A DNA stretch of 43,444 bases from Rhodoferax sp. (GTDB taxonomy: Bacteria; Pseudomonadota; Gammaproteobacteria; Burkholderiales; Burkholderiaceae_C): the NCBI RefSeq assembly GCF_025354435.1, contig NZ_JANXMU010000022.1:1-43444 (forward strand). Reading direction: 5' to 3'. Positions 17,639 to 24,964 of the stretch are shown piece by piece. Numbering within the stretch: position 1 is the first letter of the stretch; every line of letters starts with the position of its first letter. The notes beneath the pieces are model-generated. The model was not told where the DNA came from. It made no database searches and saw nothing but the letters and a program-made list of their open reading frames with translations. The translations under genes and the position numbers were made by a program.

Positions 17639-17950
17639 ATGACCCACCCACGACGCGTTTTCCTGATGTCCCTTGCGGCCACCAGTGCAGCCCTTTCCAC
17701 CCTCAGCACCAGCGTGCACGCCCAGGCCAAGGTCGATGAAAAAGACCCCCAGGCCGCCGCCCTGGGCTATGCTGCCGACACCACCAAGGTGGATGCCAAA
17801 AAGTATCCCAACCACGCCGCGGCCCAGATGTGCGGTAGCTGTGCGCTGTACCAGGGCAAACCGGCCGATGCCGCCGGTGCCTGCCCGCTGTTTGCAGGCA
17901 AAGTGGTCAGCGCCAAAGGCTGGTGCAGCGCCTGGGCCAAGAAGGCCTGA
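17639..17950 (+). CDS. High-potential iron-sulfur protein (HiPIP), Tat-exported
   Basis: A 103-residue protein with a twin-arginine leader (RRVFLMSLAATSAALS, cleavage near HAQA) and four cluster cysteines, Cys65, Cys68, Cys82 and Cys96, in the HiPIP spacing C-x2-C-x13-C-x13-C. HiPIPs carry one electron via a [4Fe-4S] cluster in the periplasm, often in respiratory or photosynthetic chains. ATG 17639 is chosen over an upstream open frame because of AGGAGA at an ideal distance and the Tat motif. The FNR-type promoter sits upstream. The stop overlaps the DUF2256 start (TGATG). Confidence 0.92.
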   Translation: MTHPRRVFLMSLAATSAALSTLSTSVHAQAKVDEKDPQAAALGYAADTTKVDAKKYPNHAAAQMCGSCALYQGKPADAAGACPLFAGKVVSAKGWCSAWAKKA

Positions 17951-18114
17951 TGCCCGCTGCTACGTTCAAGGGCAACAAGCAGTCCCTGCCCAGCAAGCCC
18001 TGTGTGGCTTGCGGCAGGGCCATGGCCTGGCGCAAGTGCTGGGCCAAAAACTGGGCCGAGGTGAAGTACTGCTCCGATGCCTGCCGACAAGCCCCCAAGG
18101 CCAAACATGCTTAG
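17950..18114 (+). CDS. DUF2256 cysteine-rich mini-protein
   Basis: A 54-residue protein beginning MPAATFKGNKQSLPSKPCVA. It has CVACG, a central RKCW and YCSDACR: five Cys in a zinc-ribbon-like layout typical of DUF2256. The function is unknown, but family members are often encoded beside FeS-type photolyases. The start codon overlaps the HiPIP stop by one base and the gene ends inside the next one (8-nt overlap), indicating translational coupling. Confidence 0.85.
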   Translation: MPAATFKGNKQSLPSKPCVACGRAMAWRKCWAKNWAEVKYCSDACRQAPKAKHA

Positions 18115-19657
18115 AAACCTGGTCATCGTGCTGGGCGACCAGCTTGACCTAGCCTCTAGCGCCTTCGACGACTTCGACCCCGCACAAGATGCCGTGTGGA
18201 TGGCCGAAGTGGCCGAGGAGTCCACCCACATCTGGTCCAGCAAGCAGCGCATCGCCCTGTTTCTGGCGGCCATGCGCCACTTTGCCAAAGGCCTGCGGGA
18301 TGCAGGTCTGCCATTGCACTACACCCGCCTAGACCAGGCCGACAACCAGGGCAATCTGGCCGCCGAATTGCAATTTGCTATAGAAAAACTAGCGCCTCGC
18401 GCATGCATCATCAGCGGTGCAGGTGATTTCCGTGTGTACCAAGCGATCCAGGCCGTGGCCAAGCAAACAGGTGTGCCGCTGGACGTGCGCGAAGACCGCC
18501 ACTTCTACGCCACCGTGCGCCAGTTCGCCGCCCACGCCCAAGACCGCAAAACCATCCGCCTCGAATATTTTTACCGCGCCCTGCGCAAACAGCACGGCGT
18601 GTTGATGGAAGGCGAGCAGCCCGCTGGCGGCCAGTGGAACTTCGATGCCGAGAACCGCGAAGCCTTTGGCAAAACCGGCCCCGGCACCGTGCCGCCCCGC
18701 ACCACGTTCGCACCCGATGCCACCACGCAGGAGGTCATCGCACTGGTCAACACCCGTTTCGCCAGCCACCCCGGCACGCTGGACAGCTTTGCCTGGCCCG
18801 TCACCCGCGCGCAGGCGCTGCAGTCGCTGGATGCCTTCATCGTCGAGCGCCTGCCGCTGTTTGGCCGCTACCAGGATGCCCTGTGGCCGGGCGAGGCCTG
18901 GCTGTACCACTCGCACCTGTCGGCGGCGCTGAACCTCAAGCTGCTGAACCCGCGCGAGGTGGTGTCCGCCGCCGAAGCCGCCTACCAAGTGGGCGCGGCA
19001 CCGCTGGCCTGTGTAGAGGGCTTTATCCGCCAGATTCTGGGCTGGCGCGAGTACGTGCGCGGCATTTACTGGACGCAAATGCCCGGCTACGCCGAGCGCA
19101 ATGCCCTGGATGCACATGAGCAGCTTCCCGCCTGGTACTGGACCGGCCAGACCGACATGGCCTGCCTGCACGACGCGATCGAACAAACCCTGGCCCACGG
19201 CTACAGCCACCACATCCAGCGGCTGATGGTGACCGGCCTGTTCGCCCTGCTGCTGGGCGTAGAGCCACAGCAGGTGCACGCCTGGTACTTATCGGTCTAC
19301 GTGGATGCCGTGGAATGGGTGGAGCTGCCCAACACCTTGGGCATGGCGATGTACGCCGACGGCGGCCTGATGGCCAGCAAACCCTACATCGCCACCGGCA
19401 AATACATCGAACGCATGGGCAGCAAACAGCATTGCGCCAGCTGCCGCTACGACCCGGCCCTGCGCGAAGGCGCGCTTGCCTGCCCGTACACCACGCTGTA
19501 CTGGGACTTTCTGGCGCGGCACGAAAAGCTGCTGGCCAAGAACCCGCGCATGGCGCTGCAGGTGCGCAATTTGGCCCGCCTGAGCGAAACGCAAAAGCAG
19601 GCCGTGGCCGAACGCGCCGCCGCCATTCGCAGCGGTGCAGTGGGAGGTATTACATGA
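18107..19657 (+). CDS. FeS-cluster bacterial cryptochrome/(6-4) photolyase (FeS-BCP/CryB-PhrB family)
   Basis: A 516-residue flavoprotein family that repairs (6-4) photoproducts or acts as a cryptochrome. It starts MLRNLVIVLGDQLDLASSAF (the LGDQL N-terminus of COG3046). Cys353, Cys443, Cys446 and Cys459 match the spacing of the four [4Fe-4S] ligands of Agrobacterium PhrB (350, 438, 441, 454, as I recall). The FAD-domain signatures GWREYVRGIYW and HHIQRLMVTG are present. Bases 18368-18400 resemble the R1 repeat. The ATG lies within the DUF2256 gene; the stop overlaps the next start as ATGA. Confidence 0.93.
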   Translation: MLRNLVIVLGDQLDLASSAFDDFDPAQDAVWMAEVAEESTHIWSSKQRIALFLAAMRHFAKGLRDAGLPLHYTRLDQADNQGNLAAELQFAIEKLAPRACIISGAGDFRVYQAIQAVAKQTGVPLDVREDRHFYATVRQFAAHAQDRKTIRLEYFYRALRKQHGVLMEGEQPAGGQWNFDAENREAFGKTGPGTVPPRTTFAPDATTQEVIALVNTRFASHPGTLDSFAWPVTRAQALQSLDAFIVERLPLFGRYQDALWPGEAWLYHSHLSAALNLKLLNPREVVSAAEAAYQVGAAPLACVEGFIRQILGWREYVRGIYWTQMPGYAERNALDAHEQLPAWYWTGQTDMACLHDAIEQTLAHGYSHHIQRLMVTGLFALLLGVEPQQVHAWYLSVYVDAVEWVELPNTLGMAMYADGGLMASKPYIATGKYIERMGSKQHCASCRYDPALREGALACPYTTLYWDFLARHEKLLAKNPRMALQVRNLARLSETQKQAVAERAAAIRSGAVGGIT

Positions 19658-20919
19658 GCTTCGAACCCACCCTGGCCGCCGCCCAGGCCCGCCTCAAAGC
19701 CGTGCGCCCCGCCGAATACGCCCGTAGCCGCAACGCCATCGAAGGTGCCGTCACCGGCCTGTCGCCCTACATCACCCACGGCTTGGTCACCCTGCCCGAG
19801 GTGCTGGCGGACGTGGCGGCGCAGCACAGGCTGGACATAGGGCACAAGCTCGTCTTCGAGCTGGGCTGGCGCGAATACTTCCGCCACGTGTGGCAGCACC
19901 AGGGCAACGGCATCTTGCAGTCGCTGCACGAAGGGCTGCTGCCCAAGAGCGCCTACGCCCCCGAGATGCCCGCCGACATCCTCCAGGCCCGCACCGGCAT
20001 CCCGGCCATCGACACCGCCGTGCGCACCCTCTATGCCACCGGCTACTTGCACAACCACGCCCGCATGTGGCTGGCCAGCTACATCGTGCACATCCGCAAA
20101 GTGCATTGGTGCGCCGGGGCCGACTGGATGATTGCCCACCTGCTCGACGGCGACCTAGCCAGCAACCACCTGAGCTGGCAATGGGTGGCGGGCACGGGCA
20201 GCACCAAGCCCTACCTGTTCAACGCCGAAAACGTGGCTAAGTACTCGCCACCCGACTGGCACAGCCCCGGCAGCGCGATCGATACGTCCTACGCCGCGCT
20301 GGATGCCATCGCCCACAGCCCACGCGCCATAGCCGGGTTGCCCGGAACCGAAGGCCTGGTGGAGCCCGCGGTGTCCCCCACCCCGCCCGATGTCACCGCC
20401 CCCGATGCCGCGCTGGTAGCCGGCCGCGACGTCTGGCTGGTCCACCCCTGGGCGCTGCGCCTCCCGCCGGACCTGCCCGCCCAGACACTGTGCATTGGCA
20501 TCTATCTTGAAGGATTCCATAGCACCTGGCCCTGGAGCCGCCTGCGCTGGAGCTTTGTGGGGGCCCGCATGGCCGAGCTGACCACGGCCCGCTGGCACGC
20601 CGACACCGCCACGCTGCATCAAGCCCTGCGCGGTGCACGATCGGTACGCACGGTGGCCGACGCACACGTGGATCTGAGCGCCTTTGCCCAGGTCGAACCC
20701 GCCCCGCTGTTGTTTGCCGAAGTCGCCCGCCCCTGCACCTCGTTCTCGCAGTGGTGGACGCGCACCGCGCGTGGCATCACCCAGTTGCACGACCTCCCCG
20801 GACTGGCAGGCCTGTCGGCAGGCCCCTTGTTTGACCACCCTTTAGAAAGCACTCCCCATGACAACGACAATCCCCCAGATCGCCCTGGTGACCGGCGCAC
20901 GCGGTGGCATAGGCCGTGA
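19654..20919 (+). CDS. Photolyase-like FAD-binding protein, possibly domain-swapped
   Basis: A 421-residue protein. Residues 1-240 match the helical FAD domain of class-I photolyases (LSPYITHGLVTLPEVL, GWREYFRHVW, N171-H-L-S-W-Q-W-V-A-G-T-G), but there is no alpha/beta antenna domain in front. Instead residues about 259-380 (DVWLVHPWALRL, IGIYLEGFHSTWPWSRLRW, FVGARMAEL) resemble that missing N-terminal domain, now at the C-terminus. It could be a circular permutation or an unrelated added domain. It starts with GGGAGG and ATGA coupling to the FeS-photolyase; the last 62 nt overlap the SDR gene. Confidence 0.8.
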   Translation: MSFEPTLAAAQARLKAVRPAEYARSRNAIEGAVTGLSPYITHGLVTLPEVLADVAAQHRLDIGHKLVFELGWREYFRHVWQHQGNGILQSLHEGLLPKSAYAPEMPADILQARTGIPAIDTAVRTLYATGYLHNHARMWLASYIVHIRKVHWCAGADWMIAHLLDGDLASNHLSWQWVAGTGSTKPYLFNAENVAKYSPPDWHSPGSAIDTSYAALDAIAHSPRAIAGLPGTEGLVEPAVSPTPPDVTAPDAALVAGRDVWLVHPWALRLPPDLPAQTLCIGIYLEGFHSTWPWSRLRWSFVGARMAELTTARWHADTATLHQALRGARSVRTVADAHVDLSAFAQVEPAPLLFAEVARPCTSFSQWWTRTARGITQLHDLPGLAGLSAGPLFDHPLESTPHDNDNPPDRPGDRRTRWHRP

Positions 20920-21607
20920 AGTCGTGGCCCAGTTGCGCCAAGCAGGGCACCGCGTCGCCGCAGTAGGCCGCGATGCCGCCACGCTGGCCGAATTGGCAGC
21001 CGATGCCCACATCGCCGTCGACACCACCACGCCAGAAGGTGCCGCCGAGGCGATTGCCGCCTGCGTGGCCCAGCTCGGTGGCCCGCCCACGCTGCTGGCC
21101 CACTGCGTCGGCAGCACCCTGATTGCGCCCCTGCACCGCAGCACGGCGGCCCAGTACCGCGAGGTGCTGCGCATCAACCTGGACAGCGCCTTCTTCATGC
21201 TGCAAGCCTGGGTGGAAGCCCTGCGCGTGGCCAAGCTGCAAGGCGCGGCAGTACTCGCCTCCAGCGTGGTCTCGCGCATAGGCGTAGCTAACCACGAAGC
21301 CATCGCCGCCGCCAAAGGCGGCATCGAAGCCCTGGCCCGCAGCGCCGCCGCCACCTACGCCCCGCTGGGCATGCGCGTCAATGTAGTCGCCCCCGGCATG
21401 ACCGACACCCCCATGACCGCCGGCATGCTGCGCATGGACGCGATGCGCGAAGGCGCGGGCAAGCAATACCCGCTAGGCGGCGTGCAAACCGCGGTGCAGG
21501 TGGCCGATGCCATGGCCTGGCTGCTGAGTGACGGCGCGGCGCGCATTACGGGGCAGGTAATTGCGGTGGATGGTGGCTTCACCACCGTGCGGCCGCTGGT
21601 GAAGTAG
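20858..21607 (+). CDS. SDR-family protein lacking the catalytic tyrosine
   Basis: A 249-residue short-chain dehydrogenase/reductase fold: TGARGGIG (residues 12-19) for NAD(P), NLDSAF, ASS with Ser136, Lys153, and the PGMTDTPM loop. The active-site Tyr of the YxxxK motif is replaced: the sequence is HEAIAAAKGG, with Ile149 where Tyr is expected. It may be a nucleotide-binding or atypical enzyme. ATG 20858 lies inside the preceding photolyase-like gene (62-nt overlap), so it is the last coupled gene of the HiPIP-photolyase operon. It converges on the MFS gene with a 2-nt gap. Confidence 0.85.
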   Translation: MTTTIPQIALVTGARGGIGREVVAQLRQAGHRVAAVGRDAATLAELAADAHIAVDTTTPEGAAEAIAACVAQLGGPPTLLAHCVGSTLIAPLHRSTAAQYREVLRINLDSAFFMLQAWVEALRVAKLQGAAVLASSVVSRIGVANHEAIAAAKGGIEALARSAAATYAPLGMRVNVVAPGMTDTPMTAGMLRMDAMREGAGKQYPLGGVQTAVQVADAMAWLLSDGAARITGQVIAVDGGFTTVRPLVK

Positions 21608-21609
21608 CC

Positions 21610-23007
21610 CTACTTACGCGCCACAAAATGGTCCCCCGCCCCCTGGGGCAGGCGCAGGGTGTCCAGCAAGCCCACCAGCGCGACCGTAGCGGCGACCACG
21701 AACGCCAGCTTGTACTCAAAGGCAGTCGTGGCCACGCCCAGCGAGCCCGACAGCCCCTGGCCCAGGCGGACCGCCATCGCACCCAGGGTGATGCCCGCGG
21801 CCATGCTGACCTGTGAGACCACGTTGAACAGCCCGTTGGCATCGGCCATCTGCCGCTCGGGTACGTCGGCGAAGGCGATGGTGCCAAGGCAGGTGAACTG
21901 CATCGAACGCGTCATGCCGCTGATGAACAACATGGGCACCAGCACGGCAGCAGGCGTGGCAGGCCCCACCAGCGCCCAGGAAGCCAGGCACAGCGCGACC
22001 AGCAGCCCGTTCCAGAGCATCACCGGGCGGTAGCCGAAGCGCCGCAGGATGGGCGTGGTCACGCTCTTCATGGACAAGTTGCCCGCAAACATCACCAGCA
22101 GCCACAGGCCCGAATGCAAGGCATCCATGCCCAGACCGAGCTGGAACATCAGCGGCAACAAAAACGGCAGGCTGCTGATCCCCATGCGCGCGAGGGAACC
22201 GCCGACCATGGCCGCCCGAAAGGTAGGGAAGCGCATCGGCGCCAGGTCCAACATCGGGCTGGCTGCACGGCGGAAATGCCGCACGGCCGCGGCCAGCAAC
22301 ATACCGCCGCCCACGCACACCAACAGGTTGACCGCATCGACCGCGTTGCTCAGCTGCTCCAGCCCACCCAGCAGGGCAAACATGCCACCGCCGCACAGCA
22401 CAAAACCGGTCCAATCGAAGGGCTTGCGCGTCGCAGGCTCCAGCTTCGGGATGAGCCACAGCGCCAAGCCAAAGGCCACCATGCCCAGCGGCACGTTGAG
22501 AAAAAAGATCCAGTGCCAGCTGGCGTGGTTCACGATGAAGCCGCCCAGCGGCGGCGCGAGCACCGGGGCCACCAGCGCGGGCCAGACCAGGTTGGACATC
22601 GCCGCCATGCGCCCGGCTTGCGGTGTGTGGCGCAGCACCAGCAAGCGCCCCACCGGCACCATCAGCGCACCGCTGGCACCCTGCAGCACCCGCAGTGCGA
22701 TGAAGGTATGCAGGTCCGTGACCAACCCGCAGACCACCGAGGTCAGCGTGAAACCGGCAATGGCGCAGGCGAATACTTGGCGCGGGCCGACGCGGTCGGC
22801 AATCCACCCACTGACCGGGATGAACACGCCCAGCGCCAGCAGGTAGGCGCTCATCGCCACGTTGAGCTGCACCGCATGCACCCCGAACGAGCGCGCCATG
22901 TCTGGCAAGGCGGTGGCGATGATGTTGCCGTCCAGTACCTCCATGAACATCGCGCCAGTCACCAAAAATGTCACCCACCGCAGACGTACCCCTTCCAGCT
23001 TGTTCAT
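21610..23007 (-). CDS. MFS transporter, DHA2 (EmrB/QacA) type
   Basis: A 465-residue membrane protein with about 14 predicted helices. Family motifs include MEVLDGNIIATALPDMA in helix 1 (DHA2 motif D1), GWIADRVGPRQVF (motif A) and APPLGGFIV in helix 5 (motif C, antiporter). It is likely an H+-coupled drug or metabolite exporter. ATG 23007 lacks an evident ribosome binding site. It is transcribed toward the SDR gene and lies between two photolyase loci; repeat R1-D lies upstream. Confidence 0.88.
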   Translation of the reverse strand: MNKLEGVRLRWVTFLVTGAMFMEVLDGNIIATALPDMARSFGVHAVQLNVAMSAYLLALGVFIPVSGWIADRVGPRQVFACAIAGFTLTSVVCGLVTDLHTFIALRVLQGASGALMVPVGRLLVLRHTPQAGRMAAMSNLVWPALVAPVLAPPLGGFIVNHASWHWIFFLNVPLGMVAFGLALWLIPKLEPATRKPFDWTGFVLCGGGMFALLGGLEQLSNAVDAVNLLVCVGGGMLLAAAVRHFRRAASPMLDLAPMRFPTFRAAMVGGSLARMGISSLPFLLPLMFQLGLGMDALHSGLWLLVMFAGNLSMKSVTTPILRRFGYRPVMLWNGLLVALCLASWALVGPATPAAVLVPMLFISGMTRSMQFTCLGTIAFADVPERQMADANGLFNVVSQVSMAAGITLGAMAVRLGQGLSGSLGVATTAFEYKLAFVVAATVALVGLLDTLRLPQGAGDHFVARK

Positions 23008-23092
23008 GCAACGCGCCCTGCATCTCCCGGCAGGGGCAAGACCCGCTTACGGCACGGTTTGACGATACAAGCCATATCCGCTATCTCCTTTA

Positions 23093-23163
23093 ATTTTTAT
23101 TAGCCATTTTGGCCTCTAGCACAGGTGGAATATACGGTATACGCTACATATTAAATAGCAAAA
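23093..23163 (-). repeat. R1 dispersed hairpin repeat, copy D (reverse)
   Basis: On the minus strand: TGCTATTTAATATGTAGCGTA, an imperfect loop, ATATTCCACCTGTGCTAGAG, GCCAAAA. It shares the GCTAGAGGCC end with the other R1 copies, and the TTCCACCTG segment with the insertion in tilS. It lies between the MFS start and the photolyase stop. (Motifs are shown in pieces; the element is continuous.). Confidence 0.75.
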
Positions 23164-23172
23164 CCACTATCC

Positions 23173-24726
23173 TCAGTCTACAAACAGATCCAGCTGCGGT
23201 GAGGCCTGCGGCACGCGTGGAGACTTGCTGCGGGCCATTCCTGTGCGCGGCAAACCCGCTTTGCGCGAGCCATGCCGGTTCTGGATCGCATCCGCTTCGG
23301 CCCGTGATTCTGCCGTACCGCGCAGGCCATACAGCCGCTCTTTGGCCATCTTTACCGCGGCCGCATCGTCCACGATAGGCGCAGGGTAATCCTGGCCCAG
23401 CACACAGCCCACGCTACGCTGCTGCGCCGCACCCATGCGCCACGGCGTGGCCAGCAATATCAAGGGCACCTGTGCCAGCTCGGGCACCCAGCGGCGGATG
23501 AACACGCCGGCCGGGTCGTGGTCTTGCGCCTGTTTGGTGGGCGAGTAAATGCGCAAGGTGTTGATACCGGTGGTGCCGCTTTGCATCTGCATCTGGCTCC
23601 AGTGGATGCCGGGCTCAAAGTCCAAAAACTGCCGCGCCAAAAACACGCCCGTAGCCCGCCAGTGCAGCCACAGGTGGTAGGACGCAAACGACACCAGCAT
23701 GGCGCGCATGCGAAAGTTCAGCCAGCCGGTAGCGCGCAGGCTGCGCATGCAGGCATCGACCATGGGATAGCCGGTCTGGCCCGCGCACCAGGCCTCGAAG
23801 CGGGCTGCATCGAAGTCGTTTTCGCGCAGACCGTCGCACACGCGGGCGAAGTTCTGGAATTCGATGCGCGGTGCGTCCTCCAGCTTTTGCATGAAATGGC
23901 AGTGCCAGTGCAGCCGCCCCGAAAATCCGCGCAAAGCCGCGACCCAGTGCCGCCCGTCCGGGTCGCCCTCGGCCTTGATCTGCGCAATCCGTGCCTCGGT
24001 CGCCTGGTACACCTGCCGCACCGACAGCGAGCCAAAAGCCAGATGCGGGCCGAGGCGGCTGCAGCCCTCTTCGGCCGTCAAAGGGCTGGACAGCGACTGC
24101 CGATAGTCGCCACCGCGCAGATGCAAAAAGCTGTGCAAGGTGGCGCGCGCGGCCGCCTCGCCTGCGGCCTGCAACTGGCGGCCATGGGGCGTGCAGCCCA
24201 GTTGGGCCAGCGTGGGCAAATCCGACATGGCGACCCGCGCACCAGCCCAGCCCGCAGGCATCGCCACCTGTGGTGCCGCCATGCGCTGCTGCCAACGCGC
24301 CGCCCAGCCGTTGCGCGAACGCAGGCGGCGGATGACCCCGGTGTGGGCAAACTCCTGCCACTGCACGCCCTGCGCACGGCACCAGTCCCCCACCGCCAGA
24401 TCGCGTGCATAAGTCCAGCCGGAGCCGGTTTCCTCGTGGCTCAGCAGGTGCTGAAAGCCATGGCTGCGCTGCAACTCGGCAAACACCTGCAACACCGGCC
24501 CCACCTGCACCAGCAGCGGCAGGCCGCGCTCTGCCAGCACACTGCGCAGCTCGGCTAGGCAGGCCAGAGTGAACGCTACATGCTGGGCATCGCATTCTGG
24601 GCTGGCCAACCATTCGGGCTCCATGACAAACACCGCCAAGGCCGCGCCCGGCAGGGCCGCTGCAGCCGCCAGCGGCGCGTGGTGAGCCGATCGCAGATCT
24701 TTTTTTAACCAGACAACAATGCTCAT
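23173..24726 (-). CDS. Deoxyribodipyrimidine photolyase/cryptochrome, class I-like
   Basis: A 517-residue protein with the N-terminal alpha/beta antenna domain (MSIVVWLKKDLRSAHHAPLA; FVMEPEWLASPECD) and the helical FAD domain (RLGPHLAFGSLSVRQVY, GRLHWHCHFMQKLED, GYPMVDACMRSLRATGWLNF, RMRAMLVSFASYHLWLHWR, PTKQAQDHDPAGVFIRRW). It would repair cyclobutane pyrimidine dimers with blue light, or act as a cryptochrome. It has an unusual Lys/Arg-rich tail (about the last 60 residues). The ATG is at 24726. No regulatory box for light control was recognised upstream. Confidence 0.9.
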   Translation of the reverse strand: MSIVVWLKKDLRSAHHAPLAAAAALPGAALAVFVMEPEWLASPECDAQHVAFTLACLAELRSVLAERGLPLLVQVGPVLQVFAELQRSHGFQHLLSHEETGSGWTYARDLAVGDWCRAQGVQWQEFAHTGVIRRLRSRNGWAARWQQRMAAPQVAMPAGWAGARVAMSDLPTLAQLGCTPHGRQLQAAGEAAARATLHSFLHLRGGDYRQSLSSPLTAEEGCSRLGPHLAFGSLSVRQVYQATEARIAQIKAEGDPDGRHWVAALRGFSGRLHWHCHFMQKLEDAPRIEFQNFARVCDGLRENDFDAARFEAWCAGQTGYPMVDACMRSLRATGWLNFRMRAMLVSFASYHLWLHWRATGVFLARQFLDFEPGIHWSQMQMQSGTTGINTLRIYSPTKQAQDHDPAGVFIRRWVPELAQVPLILLATPWRMGAAQQRSVGCVLGQDYPAPIVDDAAAVKMAKERLYGLRGTAESRAEADAIQNRHGSRKAGLPRTGMARSKSPRVPQASPQLDLFVD

Positions 24727-24791
24727 GAACTAACTGTCGTCGATTTGCGAATTTGAGTCTGGCGCTGGGGTATTGCTAAAAAATAACACCA

Positions 24792-24822
24792 ACAAAAAAG
24801 CCCTGCAACTTTGCAGTTGCAG
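24792..24822 (-). terminator. Terminator downstream of tRNA-Ser
   Basis: On the minus strand a perfect 8-bp stem CTGCAACT/AGTTGCAG with a GCAA tetraloop is followed by GGGCTTTTTTG. It lies 15 nt past the encoded CCA of the tRNA. Confidence 0.9.
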
Positions 24823-24836
24823 CGCTTTCGTGTTTT

Positions 24837-24929
24837 TGGAGGAGACGGAGGGATTCGAACCCTCGATGGAATTTTAAGTCCCATACTCCCTTAGCAGGGG
24901 AGCACCTTCGGCCACTCGGTCACGTCTCC
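24837..24929 (-). tRNA. tRNA-Ser (anticodon GCT)
   Basis: A class II tRNA read on the minus strand. The acceptor stem GGAGACG/CGTCTCC is perfect (24929-24923 with 24847-24841); the anticodon stem CTCCC/GGGAG encloses loop CTGCTAA, giving anticodon GCT. A long variable arm (TATGGGACTTAAAATTCCAT region) and the T loop GGTTCGAATCC are present. The 3' CCA is encoded (24839-24837) after discriminator T. It lies downstream of lysC. Confidence 0.96.
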
Positions 24930-24964
24930 AAGACTAAGATTATCGCACGACTTTCGGTGGTTTT

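Noticed and set aside
20839-20919. Frameshift at the end of the photolyase-like gene creating the 62-nt overlap with the SDR gene
   Set aside because: No closer homologous C-terminus is known to me, the frame is continuous, and long overlaps occur in this operon; a missing natural stop cannot be shown from sequence alone.
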